Assembly (NCBI GenBank): GCA_050943135.1
Contig: JBMNOP010000022.1
Coordinates: 1-37,564 of the forward strand
DNA: 37,564 nt
Direction: 5' to 3'
Origin: RUG695 sp050943135
GTDB lineage: Bacteria; Planctomycetota; Planctomycetia; Pirellulales; Thermoguttaceae
Shown: piece by piece, positions 16,491 to 24,517 of the stretch
Position numbering within the stretch: position 1 is the stretch's first letter
How the letters are laid out: each line of letters opens with the position of its first letter
Notes under the pieces: model-generated
Database searches by the model: none
Told to the model about the DNA's origin: nothing
What the model saw: only the letters and a program-made list of their open reading frames with translations
Translations under genes and position numbers: made by a program

Positions 16491-16498
16491 TGTTTGTT

Positions 16499-18058
16499 TT
16501 GTTCGATTCCGACGCGTATCAGGAACAGGATGATGATTTTGGATTTCGTGACGATGACGGCGAAGAGCTGATAGACGGTGTCTCGTTGGGGATCGATGAT
16601 GATGGGAGCGAAGACATCGATCAAGCCGACATTTCAGGCGATGACGAAGAGAGCGGTTGTGCGGATTTTGATTTAGATGCCGCGAACGAGTCTTGGAGTG
16701 ATGATCCGGTCCGTATGTACCTGACGCAAATGGGGGAAATTCCCCTCCTGTCGCGTCAGCGCGAGGTGGCGCTCGCCAAACAGATCGAGCATATGCGCCG
16801 GAAGTTCCGCACCAAGTTGCTTGAGAATGATTATGTCATGAGAAACGCCAACCAGTTGCTTCATCGGGTTGCCTCGGGCGACCTTCCCTTTGATCGTACC
16901 ATCCAGGTGAGTGAGGGGGATTTTGAAAAGCATCAGATTCAGGCGCGGTTCTCCGTGAACCTGGCGACTCTCGATAAGATTTTGCGTCGAAATCAGCGCG
17001 ATTACCGGATTGCCTCTAGTCGTCGTCGCACCCGCGCAGAGCGTGCCCGCGCATGGCACGACCTCGGTCTCCGTCGCCGCCGTGCTGTGCGCCTGATCGA
17101 AGAACTTGGCTTACGCACTCAGCGGATCGAAGTGATGATCGAGGCGCTCCAAAAGTACAGTGCCCGCGTCGATGAACTAAGGAACTGGATCGCCGAGCAT
17201 AAAGCTTCCAAGCGTCCGCGGCACGAGCGCGACCATTGGATCGAAGAATATCGCAATATCCTGTGTATGACCCAAGAGTCTCCGACGAGTCTGCGCAATC
17301 GGGTTCGTGATCTGCTTTCGATTTTTGAAAAATATCAAGATGCCAAACAGGGACTTTCGGAAGGAAACCTTCGTCTGGTGGTTTCGATTGCGAAGAAATA
17401 CCGTAACCGTGGTCTGAGCTTCCTCGATCTGATTCAGGAAGGTAACGCGGGACTGATGCGTGCCGTCGATAAGTTCGAGTATCGTCGCGGGTTCAAGTTT
17501 TGCACTTATGCCACTTGGTGGATTCGTCAGGCGATCACCCGAGCCGTGGCCGACCAGAGCCGCACTATTCGCATCCCGGTTCATATGGTCGAGCAGATGA
17601 CCAAGGTACGTAATGCCAAGCGCCAACTGACGCAGCAGACCGGTCGGGAACCGACACCCGAAGAGACGGCATTTGCGGCCGATATGCCCTTAGAGGAGAC
17701 GCGTCGTATTGAGGCGATGAATCGTTATCCAATCAGTCTTGATCGTCCGGTCGGCAATAGCGAAGACAGCCATTTCGGCGACCTTCTTCCCGACGGGGCG
17801 GCCGAAAGTCCTGCTGTCGGAGCCTCCCAGGAAGCACTCCGTCGTGAGATCCTGACCGCACTCAAGTCGCTCGGTTACCGTGAGCGAGAAATCATCCGTC
17901 TCCGTTACGGGTTAGGAGATGGCTACAGTTATACACTTGAAGAAGTCGGTCATATCTTTCGTGTTACGCGTGAGCGTATTCGCCAGATCGAAGCCAAGGC
18001 CCTGAAAAAGCTTCAGCAACCGATGAGAAGTCAGAAGCTCGTTGGTTACATCGACTGA
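16499..18058 (+). CDS. rpoD: RNA polymerase sigma factor, RpoD type (copy 1)
   Basis: A 519-residue sigma70-family factor. The N-terminus (1-60) is strongly acidic, like region 1.1. Region 1.2 is DDPVRMYLTQMGEIPLLSRQ. About 200 residues of basic helical, non-conserved sequence follow. Region 2 carries the 2.3/2.4 elements LDLIQEGNAGLMRAVDKFEY and TYATWWIRQAITRA. Region 3 and region 4.2 (TLEEVGHIFRVTRERIRQIE) recognise the extended -10 and -35. All regions of a primary or near-primary factor are intact. It starts with TTG (MFDSDAYQ). Two promoters and an inverted repeat lie upstream, and a colinear paralogue follows. Which copy is the housekeeping factor cannot be told from sequence; the symbol marks family only. 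Confidence 0.93.
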   Translation: MFDSDAYQEQDDDFGFRDDDGEELIDGVSLGIDDDGSEDIDQADISGDDEESGCADFDLDAANESWSDDPVRMYLTQMGEIPLLSRQREVALAKQIEHMRRKFRTKLLENDYVMRNANQLLHRVASGDLPFDRTIQVSEGDFEKHQIQARFSVNLATLDKILRRNQRDYRIASSRRRTRAERARAWHDLGLRRRRAVRLIEELGLRTQRIEVMIEALQKYSARVDELRNWIAEHKASKRPRHERDHWIEEYRNILCMTQESPTSLRNRVRDLLSIFEKYQDAKQGLSEGNLRLVVSIAKKYRNRGLSFLDLIQEGNAGLMRAVDKFEYRRGFKFCTYATWWIRQAITRAVADQSRTIRIPVHMVEQMTKVRNAKRQLTQQTGREPTPEETAFAADMPLEETRRIEAMNRYPISLDRPVGNSEDSHFGDLLPDGAAESPAVGASQEALRREILTALKSLGYREREIIRLRYGLGDGYSYTLEEVGHIFRVTRERIRQIEAKALKKLQQPMRSQKLVGYID

Positions 18059-18078
18059 TTCGGCTGGTCCATTCCCGT

Positions 18079-18105
18079 CGGTTGGCTGTCCAATCGGCCG
18101 TTTTT
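18079..18105 (+). terminator. Probable intrinsic terminator between the sigma factor genes
   Basis: CGGTTGG (18079-18085) pairs with CCAATCG (18090-18096, one G-U) around CTGT and is followed by GCCG and five T. It lies 20 nt after the stop of copy 1. Confidence 0.5.
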
Positions 18106-18231
18106 CCATCGGTCCCGCCTCCGGCAGACTTTTCTTCCCCTCCCACGGGGTGTGTGATAGAACGACTGTTCTGCCTGGTCTTGCTATCAGGATGGAAAGA
18201 AACCGTTTTTCTCGAAAAATTCCGAATGCGG

Positions 18232-18262
18232 TTGTTTTTGAACAAAAGAAGAATAAGATAAT
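18232..18262 (+). promoter_or_regulatory. Possible promoter for the second sigma factor gene
   Basis: TTGTTT (18232-18237) with TAAGAT at 16 nt (18254-18259) or GATAAT at 19 nt (18257-18262). The -35 hexamer is the same as in P1 of copy 1. A weak match. Confidence 0.35.
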
Positions 18263-18355
18263 CGACAGTTATTGCGGTTCGTGATCCCCCTTGCATTTGC
18301 GCCAGTCTCCCGGACGACAAAGGGGTCACAGCATTAGGAAGTTGGGAAAAGAGCT

Positions 18356-19933
18356 TTGTTCGATTCCGGAATTTTTCACAACCAAGACGAAGAATTCGAA
18401 TATCGTGATGACGATAGTGACGAGCCGGGCGGGGTCTCTCCTTTTGACCGGGAAAACGAAGAGAACCCCACAGCTGACGGAGAAATTTCCTCTGGACACG
18501 ACTTTTCCTCCGACGATGATGCAGCACCTTTCGAACAAATCGACCTCGGCGGCGGCTCGAGTGCTTCTTGGGACGACGACCCTGTTAAAATCTATCTGAC
18601 TCAAATGGGGGAATATCCTCTCCTCTCACGCCGTGAAGAGGTACGGCTCAGCAAGCAAATCGAGCGGGTACGTCGGAAGTTTCGTCGTCGACTTCTCGAG
18701 TCCGATTATGTATTGAAAAATGTTTTGCAGATGCTTCGTCACGTCGAGTCCGGCGATATTCCCTTCGACCGAACGATCCAGACAGGGGACGGATATTTTG
18801 CCAAAGAGCAAATTCTCGGCCGTTTCCGAAAGAACCTGACGACGCTCGACCATATCCTCGTCGAGAACCGGCGTGATTACTGGATAGCCGTCAACCGCCG
18901 CCGCACTCCTCAGGAGCGGGAGAGCGCCTGGCGTTCTCTCGGAATCCGTCGTCGCCGCGGCGCACGTATCGTAGAGGAATTCGGACTGCGTACCGAACGA
19001 ATTATCGGAATGTGCGAAACTCTCGGAAAATTCAGTGTACGTGTCGATGAATTGCGAGAGCTGATTGCCGGACATAAGGCCGAAAACCGTCCTGAAAGCG
19101 AACGTGCCGATTGGGTCGAAGAGTACCGCAGTATTTTGCGCATGACGCAAGAGACGCCGGTCAGCCTGCGTAGCCGCGTTGCAGATCTGAAGACATTCTT
19201 TGGGAAATACAAAGAGGCAAAACAGGAACTTTCAGAGGGGAACCTCCGTCTTGTCGTCTCGATTGCAAAGAAGTATCGATACCGCGGTTTGAATTTCATC
19301 GATCTGATTCAGGAAGGGAATGCCGGCCTCATGCGTGCGGTCGAAAAATTCGAGTACCGCCGCGGCTTCAAGTTCTGCACCTATGCGACCTGGTGGATTC
19401 GCCAGGCCATTACCCGAGCAATTTCCGAACAAAGCCGTACGATTCGTATCCCGGTCCATATGGCAGAGACAACTGCCAAAGTGCGTGGTATCAAGAGAGA
19501 ACTCGAACAGAAGACGGGGGTTGAACCGACCGTGGAAGAGACAGCGCTCGCCGCCGAGATGTCGATTGAAGATATTCGTCGGATTGAGGCCATCGACCGC
19601 TCTCCCGTCAGCCTCGATCGTTCCGTTGGTAGCGGCGAAGACTGTGCCTACGGAGATCTGATCTCCGATCGGAACGCCGCCTGTCCGGTCGAGAGTTCCA
19701 CAATGGACGGTTTCCGCCGAAAAATGAACATTGCACTCCGCTCGCTCGGTTATCGAGAGCGTGAGGTAATCCGTCTACGCTACGGTTTGGGAGACGGTCA
19801 CAGTTATACGCTTGAAGACGTAGGGCGTATTTTCTGCGTCTCGCGCGAGCGTATCCGGCAGATCGAAAACAAAGCGCTCAAAAAGCTTCAGACACCGATG
19901 CACAGTCAAGAGTTCGTCGGTTACCTCGATTAA
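18356..19933 (+). CDS. rpoD: RNA polymerase sigma factor, RpoD type (copy 2)
   Basis: A 525-residue paralogue of the upstream factor, colinear from end to end, starting with the same TTG-TTC-GAT-TCC (MFDS). It has an acidic N-terminus, region 1.2 (DDPVKIYLTQMGEYPLLSRR), the same basic spacer of about 200 residues, region 2 (IDLIQEGNAGLMRAVEKFEY; TYATWWIRQAITRA) and region 4.2 (TLEDVGRIFCVSRERIRQIE). Differences cluster in the N-terminus, region 3 and the linker to region 4; the -10-reading helix is unchanged and the region 4.2 recognition helix differs little. It may therefore read similar promoters under different conditions. A possible terminator and weak promoter separate it from copy 1, suggesting independent expression after tandem duplication. 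Confidence 0.92.
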   Translation: MFDSGIFHNQDEEFEYRDDDSDEPGGVSPFDRENEENPTADGEISSGHDFSSDDDAAPFEQIDLGGGSSASWDDDPVKIYLTQMGEYPLLSRREEVRLSKQIERVRRKFRRRLLESDYVLKNVLQMLRHVESGDIPFDRTIQTGDGYFAKEQILGRFRKNLTTLDHILVENRRDYWIAVNRRRTPQERESAWRSLGIRRRRGARIVEEFGLRTERIIGMCETLGKFSVRVDELRELIAGHKAENRPESERADWVEEYRSILRMTQETPVSLRSRVADLKTFFGKYKEAKQELSEGNLRLVVSIAKKYRYRGLNFIDLIQEGNAGLMRAVEKFEYRRGFKFCTYATWWIRQAITRAISEQSRTIRIPVHMAETTAKVRGIKRELEQKTGVEPTVEETALAAEMSIEDIRRIEAIDRSPVSLDRSVGSGEDCAYGDLISDRNAACPVESSTMDGFRRKMNIALRSLGYREREVIRLRYGLGDGHSYTLEDVGRIFCVSRERIRQIENKALKKLQTPMHSQEFVGYLD

Positions 19934-19998
19934 AGCTCTTTACCGTTTTTTATCGAAGGGTTATGATATGGTGGCCGATCGTCGCAGACGGAGTCTCG

Positions 19999-21765
19999 TT
20001 ATTTCCGCCTGGCGACTTTGATGTTGAAAAGGCCGAAAATATCGTCTTGGGTCAGGCCAAGAGACGGTTCGATTCCCCGAGCGCCAGAAAGAACGGTTTC
20101 GGCCAGCAGGCGTTTCTCTTCGAGGATTTTATCGATTTTCTCTTCGATCGTGTTGAGACAGAGGAAACGAGTGACCGTTACCGGACCCACGGCCCCGATC
20201 CGATGGGCACGATTGATTGCCTGATCCTCGATCGCCGGATTCCACCAGCGGTCAAAGAGGAATACATATCCGGCGAATTGAAGGTTGAGCCCCACGCTCC
20301 CCGCACCGTAACTCATCAGGATCACGCTGCATTCGGGATCGTCCCGGAACCGTCGAATTTCCTCTTCCCGTTGGGCCATAGAGATTCTGCCGTGGTACTC
20401 GGCGGGGTGGTATTCCTTGAGCAGTTGGCGGAGCCGATAGTGTGTCGCGACCCATTGGCTGAAGACGATTGCCTTCTGACCGCTCTGCGCCACTTCGTCC
20501 AGATCGGCAGCAAGCCGTTCGAATTTGGCGCTTTGACCGGTAACCGGATCGAAGTTACAGATCTGCTTGAGCCGAAGGAGGAGCTCAAAAGCATGGTGCA
20601 TCGTCACCGAATCTCCCATTTCGTTGAGACGGATTTCCCCCTCTTCGGCCGCGAGTCGGTAACTTTCGTACTGTTCCCCCTCCAGGTCGATCGCCGCATC
20701 ACGGATCAGAATCGGTGGTAGGTCGGTGAGCACGTCCTTTTTCAGACGCCGGAGGATGTGTTCTCCAACGATGTCGCGCATATGGCTCGGTTTCAGGCCG
20801 GCAGTCAAATAGCCCGGCGAGAGAAACTCGAAAATACTGACTAGGTCTTCCGAAGAATTTTCGATCGGGGTACCGGTTAGTGCCCAGCTGCGCCGACGGG
20901 GGATGGCCGAGGTTGCCTCAAAAGTCGTGCTGCGACGGTTTTTGATCCTTTGCGACTCGTCGAGGATCACCAGATCGAAAGGGTGCTTTTCCCGGAATTC
21001 CGTCGTATCGAAAAACTCCCGATCCCGCGGGAGCAACTCATAGTTAGCGATCCGTACGGGCACATCCGGAAGTTCCCAGAGCCACTTACGACGCGACGAT
21101 TTCCCCTCGATCACCTCGATGCCGATTTCGGGGGCCCAGAGAGTCAATTCCCTTTTCCAGTTCGTAACCAGCGGTTTGGGACAAACCAGAAGAATCCTCT
21201 GGCATTCGCCGCTTTTGAGTAGGAGGCGTACGGTAACGATCGCCTGCATCGTTTTTCCAAGTCCCATTTCATCGGCCAGAATGGCAAAATGGGATCCGTA
21301 CAAAAAGGAAATCCCTTGTTTCTGATAGGTAAACGGGGCGAGGGGAAGTTCGAGTGATTCGCTTCTTAAGAGCGTCTCGAGTGGCGGAGCCAGAATATAG
21401 TGAAGACGATCCTCGGTTTTAATCGCGTCGGTCGGCACCTTCATGCGTGTGACCGTTTCAAGCGCTGCGAATTTCGGTGTACTGTCTTGTGTCTCCGAAC
21501 GCAGTTTCGGCGATGCCGAGGTTTTCGAATCGGGACGCGGAGTAAAGTAGTACTCCCGAACCGGAACGTCTTTTGGTGACTCTATACTGAGCGAACGGAT
21601 AATTCGCTTTTGGGTTTCCCGTTCCGGATGGTGAATCGATCGGATGAGAACGGGCGGACCTATCGCCAGAACCTCACCGAACGTAGCTAAGGTTTCCGGT
21701 TCATCGGCGGCATGGTTCCAAGTGAAGATCGGAATCGAGTCTCCGTCGGACGAAGCGCTCATCAC
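19999..21765 (-). CDS. SNF2-family DNA-dependent ATPase/helicase
   Basis: A 588-residue Swi2/Snf2 superfamily-2 ATPase, expected to translocate on double-stranded DNA and remodel protein-DNA complexes or RNA polymerase. Motif I is DEMGLGKT (165-172); motif II is DESQ (269-272) rather than the commoner DEAH/DEGH; motif III is LTGTPIEN (296-303); then IVFSQW, GAGSVGLNL and motif VI DQAINRAHRIGA. The first 140 residues are not a recognised domain; there is no SWIM zinc finger. The start overlaps the stop of the upstream gene as ATGA, so the two are translationally coupled. It is convergent with the second sigma factor gene. A role in repair or transcription recycling is inferred from family only. 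Confidence 0.93.
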   Translation of the reverse strand: MMSASSDGDSIPIFTWNHAADEPETLATFGEVLAIGPPVLIRSIHHPERETQKRIIRSLSIESPKDVPVREYYFTPRPDSKTSASPKLRSETQDSTPKFAALETVTRMKVPTDAIKTEDRLHYILAPPLETLLRSESLELPLAPFTYQKQGISFLYGSHFAILADEMGLGKTMQAIVTVRLLLKSGECQRILLVCPKPLVTNWKRELTLWAPEIGIEVIEGKSSRRKWLWELPDVPVRIANYELLPRDREFFDTTEFREKHPFDLVILDESQRIKNRRSTTFEATSAIPRRRSWALTGTPIENSSEDLVSIFEFLSPGYLTAGLKPSHMRDIVGEHILRRLKKDVLTDLPPILIRDAAIDLEGEQYESYRLAAEEGEIRLNEMGDSVTMHHAFELLLRLKQICNFDPVTGQSAKFERLAADLDEVAQSGQKAIVFSQWVATHYRLRQLLKEYHPAEYHGRISMAQREEEIRRFRDDPECSVILMSYGAGSVGLNLQFAGYVFLFDRWWNPAIEDQAINRAHRIGAVGPVTVTRFLCLNTIEEKIDKILEEKRLLAETVLSGARGIEPSLGLTQDDIFGLFNIKVARRK

Positions 21766-22337
21766 GCACCTTTCTGCGATTCTTTGATCGCCAGGTAAAT
21801 CCGATCAAACGGTTCCGACAGATCAATCATTTTGCGGAAGACTCGGAGCATTTCCCTCGCTCCGTCCTCGGGATCCTCGACGCGGAGCATGTAGCGGATA
21901 CCATCTTCTTCGGCCTCTTTCCAGGACTCCCTGGAAATTCGTCCGAGAGCGCAGATTTCGTCGAACCGAGGTGAGATCACCCCGGGGAGCGCCCCGCGTA
22001 CGCCGGCTGGCATCGGGTCGAGGAGAAGGATAAAGGGAACGTCGGCGATCGGACCGAAAGAGAGCATCAGAGGCGAGTCGGTGATCACGGCCGCAACCGG
22101 AGTCTTTTTATGTTTGTAGAGGGAAGGAGCAATCTGCTGGCCACAGAGGAACGCGTTGAGCGTCTCGCCATAGAGAATCTCCTGAGCCCGGTTCGCGTGA
22201 ACCGGAACGGTACAATGGAATTCGACAGGATGCCCGTTGCGATCCAGGATCAGAAATCCCCCCAGGAACCCTTGGGACGAAGTTTCTGAAACGGAGAGAA
22301 AACCGAGGTGTTCGAAAGATTCGGAAAGTGAGTGCAT
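21762..22337 (-). CDS. Conserved hypothetical protein coupled to the SNF2 gene
   Basis: A 191-residue, probably cytoplasmic protein of unknown function. There is no signal peptide or membrane segment. Notable segments are GGFLILDRNGHPVEFHCTVPV (positions 26-46), RAQEILYGETLNAFLCGQ and VAAVITDSPLMLSFG. From memory, similar proteins occur next to SNF2 helicases in other planctomycetes, but I could not check this. Its stop codon overlaps the helicase start (ATGA), a strong sign of a joint function such as an accessory subunit. The order, with the small gene first, would set stoichiometry through translation. Confidence 0.8.
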   Translation of the reverse strand: MHSLSESFEHLGFLSVSETSSQGFLGGFLILDRNGHPVEFHCTVPVHANRAQEILYGETLNAFLCGQQIAPSLYKHKKTPVAAVITDSPLMLSFGPIADVPFILLLDPMPAGVRGALPGVISPRFDEICALGRISRESWKEAEEDGIRYMLRVEDPEDGAREMLRVFRKMIDLSEPFDRIYLAIKESQKGA

Positions 22338-22643
22338 AGACTCTCCGGTTACTAGGTGATTTTCGTGGAAGGAGCAGAATCGGATGCAACGCTACCCTTA
22401 TCACTCTATCGGTCTTTTCCCACAGAATTTTTATCTTGAGAAACGGCGGGGCTCTTTCATTTTGTTCTATAGTGGAGTGGGGATAGAGTTGGACAATTCC
22501 TTTATTTAAGGGGTTTGAGAGGGGGGAGGACGGGGATGGGCGTCAAAGTTTACCTAAAACCTTAGATTCAGGGGTGATTGTCCCTGGCTTTTTAGGGAAA
22601 ATCGAGAGGGTATAGGCCGGGGGATGGGACGGAAGGGACCACC
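22338..22643. other. Intergenic region, possible minus-strand promoter
   Basis: No gene is supported here. Read on the minus strand, TTGTCC (22491-22496), a 19-nt spacer and TATAGA (22466-22471) form a weak promoter candidate for the two-gene SNF2 operon. The right part is G-rich (22500-22640) and abuts the recombinase remnant. Confidence 0.35.
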
Positions 22644-23119
22644 TCAATCAAGCCGCAGGGTCGTGGCGCGAGCCAAGTCTTCGCGGTGAACCATCAGATA
22701 ATGGGTTGCGGCCGTCGCGGGAGAACGCCCGAGCCATTCGGCGCCCATGTGGGCCGGGGATCATTGCTGGGGTTCGGTGGCCCGACTGGCCCGAAGGTTC
22801 TGGAAGATCCGTTGCTATGGAACAAGACCTGTACGAACCACGATCTATTTCATCCGTTCCCGGGTTCTCGACCGGAACATCTCCGGGGGAAGCACGAATG
22901 TGGCCTTTCCTCGGCCAATTCCCAATGATACGGGGGCTCGTGTTCGAGTTCCGGGAAGAGCGGGATCACCCTTGCCCCTTTCTCCGCATACTGTTCCGTT
23001 TTCGGCGAGTGGACCAAGATTGTTTTCTTCTCCCACTTGATGTCGGGTAACTGGGGCCAAGCCTGTTCGCCGGTCCAACGGAGTCCACTGGCCCGAAAAA
23101 GCGAGATCGATAGTGTCAA
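22644..23119 (-). pseudogene. Decayed tyrosine recombinase (phage-type integrase), C-terminal part
   Basis: Read on the minus strand, pieces of a tyrosine recombinase catalytic domain appear in order but in different frames. First FRASGLRW (the first catalytic Arg region), then IKWEKKTILVHSPKTE and GARVIPLFPELE, all in one frame. Next PPEMFRSRTRERMK in another frame. Then VVRTGLVP-stop-QRIFQNLRASRATE in a third frame, a second in-frame stop, and EWLGRSPATAATHYLMVHRE before the TGA at 22644-22646. The order and spacing match the planctomycete integrase type I remember (SPKTE...RVIPLFPEL...FQNLR...HYL). At least two frameshifts and two stops make it non-functional. The N-terminal arm- and core-binding domains are absent. 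It marks the left edge of an accessory region. Confidence 0.72.
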
Positions 23120-23124
23120 GGGTC

Positions 23125-23184
23125 TTTCGCAAATTTATTTTTATCACTCGGTTGACCATGTCCACTCTCTTATAATTTGCGAAA
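23125..23184. repeat. 11-bp perfect inverted repeat with 38-nt spacer
   Basis: TTTCGCAAATT (23125-23135) and AATTTGCGAAA (23174-23184). It lies just beyond the broken N-terminal end of the recombinase remnant. It could be a recombinase core site, an operator pair or chance in AT-rich DNA. Confidence 0.45.
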
Positions 23185-23230
23185 CTTATTTTACGTTATC
23201 TCTTTTGGAAAAGCAAAACGATTGGAGCAT

Positions 23231-23258
23231 AAAAAGGGGGGACGGTATACCCGTCCCC
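23231..23258 (-). terminator. Intrinsic terminator of the 23284-23781 gene
   Basis: GGGGACGG (23238-23245) pairs with CCGTCCCC (23251-23258) around TATAC. Read on the minus strand the stem is followed by CC and five T. It begins 26 nt after the stop at 23284. Confidence 0.75.
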
Positions 23259-23283
23259 GAGTGCCTGGTCTTGGTTAATCTTC

Positions 23284-23781
23284 TTATTGGGTTGTCAGGA
23301 TTTTTGGCTCGGTCGTTAGGATTTCGACCGCCTCCTTTGCGACCTGTTCCGCCCAGCCATTACTGGATACCACTTGTAGGATCATCTCGGCGATTTTATG
23401 AGCTGCCTCGCACAGAGTTCTGTGTCCGTCGACCCGATGGCGAAGATCGCTCGCAAATACTAGCAATCTCGCCAGGTTAGTGGCGTAAGGGCGATGGCGC
23501 GTCATCCAGTCATTTAGTCCTATGAGCTCCCCGCTGTGGTCGGTCCGAAACTTCGGATAAAGCCCTTGGTAGTCCGTGGAGCAATCCCCCGCTAGACAAT
23601 ACGCCGTCGATCCAGCGTAATCACGGATGGCCTGTTGCCGAAGAAGCTTCAAGAGCATGTCCTTTGCCACTCCGGCAAAAAACTTATCGTCGAGGTAGAA
23701 GTCGATCCGGTTCCCAGCATCAACACTTTTCAGAGAATACTCTTGGTTTTGTCCCAGCTTATGAACTATCTCTGTTCCCAT
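23284..23781 (-). CDS. Hypothetical protein, orphan gene of the accessory region
   Basis: A 165-residue protein I do not recognise. It has no signal peptide or membrane segment. The N-terminal part (VDAGNRIDFYLDDKFFAGV) looks beta-rich, the C-terminal half is helical (NDWMTRHRPYATNLARLL, then KIAEMILQVV). Reality as a gene is supported by a strong AAGGAG ribosome binding site before ATG 23781, a good upstream promoter (23856-23885) and a clear terminator after the stop. This self-contained organisation next to a recombinase remnant suggests cargo of a former mobile element. No function is proposed. Confidence 0.7.
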   Translation of the reverse strand: MGTEIVHKLGQNQEYSLKSVDAGNRIDFYLDDKFFAGVAKDMLLKLLRQQAIRDYAGSTAYCLAGDCSTDYQGLYPKFRTDHSGELIGLNDWMTRHRPYATNLARLLVFASDLRHRVDGHRTLCEAAHKIAEMILQVVSSNGWAEQVAKEAVEILTTEPKILTTQ

Positions 23782-23855
23782 CTCACTGTCTCCTTATTCT
23801 TTTGTCGGCGGTTCCGGGCACCCCACCGTAGGGGCCGCATCCGACCGCCAACCCT

Positions 23856-23885
23856 ATTTTAGCAGCGTGCGATGGGAAAAATCAA
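23856..23885 (-). promoter_or_regulatory. Extended -10 promoter for the 23284-23781 gene
   Basis: On the minus strand: TTGATT (23880-23885), 18-nt spacer, TAAAAT (23856-23861), preceded by TGC (extended -10). It diverges from the plus-strand promoter at 23909-23937. Confidence 0.6.
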
Positions 23886-23908
23886 GCTTTTTAGCCTTGA
23901 GTCACTTA

Positions 23909-23937
23909 TGGACATTCTACCCGGGCAAGAGTAAAAT
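23909..23937 (+). promoter_or_regulatory. Promoter for the ASCH/GYF_2 genes
   Basis: TGGACA (23909-23914), 17-nt spacer, TAAAAT (23932-23937). It lies about 58 nt before ATG 23995. Confidence 0.6.
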
Positions 23938-23994
23938 ACTCCAAGGCTTCGGAAGGACAAACCCTGTTTCATAAAAAAGGGGATAGGAGACAAC

Positions 23995-24517
23995 ATGTGT
24001 ACTACAATGCTGTCGATTAAACCCGAGTATATCCGGCGGATTCTTAAAGGAACGAAAAAATATGAGTTCCGCAAAATGATCTCCCGCAAGGAGGTATCGA
24101 GGATCGTTCTCTATTGCAAGATTCCAACGAAAAAAGTCGTTGGCTGGGTTGACGTTTTGGGTGTGATTTCCGGATCGCCCAAAAATGCTTGGAAAAACGC
24201 ACGCGGACGCCGGGGTTGCCTCCGAAGGATATAATGAATATTTTAAAGGACGCCAAAAAGTATGTGCTTACCAGCTTGGAAGGGGCAGACGGTTCAGAAT
24301 TCCTAGAGGTTTGGAGGATTTCGGGCTCACCGCCCCGCCACAATCATTCGCGCATCTCGGGATTTCTAACAACAATCGCCGAAAACACCGGGACCCCCAG
24401 AAGAATAAAGGCCAGAGTAAAAGGAGAATCCGATGGCATTGTACTACTTTCAAGAAGGTGAGAAGCTCGGCCCAGTCAATTCCGCACAGCTTCGGGCGTT
24501 GGTGCGAACCGGCGTAG
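23995..24517 (+). pseudogene. Frameshifted ASCH-domain gene
   Basis: ATG 23995, preceded by a good ATAGGAG site, opens an ASCH-type domain (MLSIKPEYIRRILKGTKKYE, FRKMISRKEVSRIVLYCKI, KVVGWVDVLGVISGSPKNAW). At the run of five A at 24193-24197 the frame is lost and ends at 24234. Removing one A continues in the other frame as THADAGVASEGYNEYFKGR, QKVCAYQLGRGRRF and APPQSFAHL, completing the domain near 24360. That second frame stays open to 24517, overlapping the next gene, so the original stop is probably lost too. ASCH domains are PUA-like folds thought to bind RNA or modified nucleic acid. The indel lies in a homopolymer, so a sequencing error or slippage must be considered. Confidence 0.72.

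Noticed and set aside
16499..16515. GTTCGATTCC as a tRNA T-loop
   Set aside because: The match is the start of the sigma factor gene; no acceptor stem or anticodon arm surrounds it. No tRNA or rRNA was found in the window.
22686..23050. Plus-strand open frames over the recombinase remnant
   Set aside because: The minus strand shows ordered recombinase motifs; the plus-strand frames are shadows.
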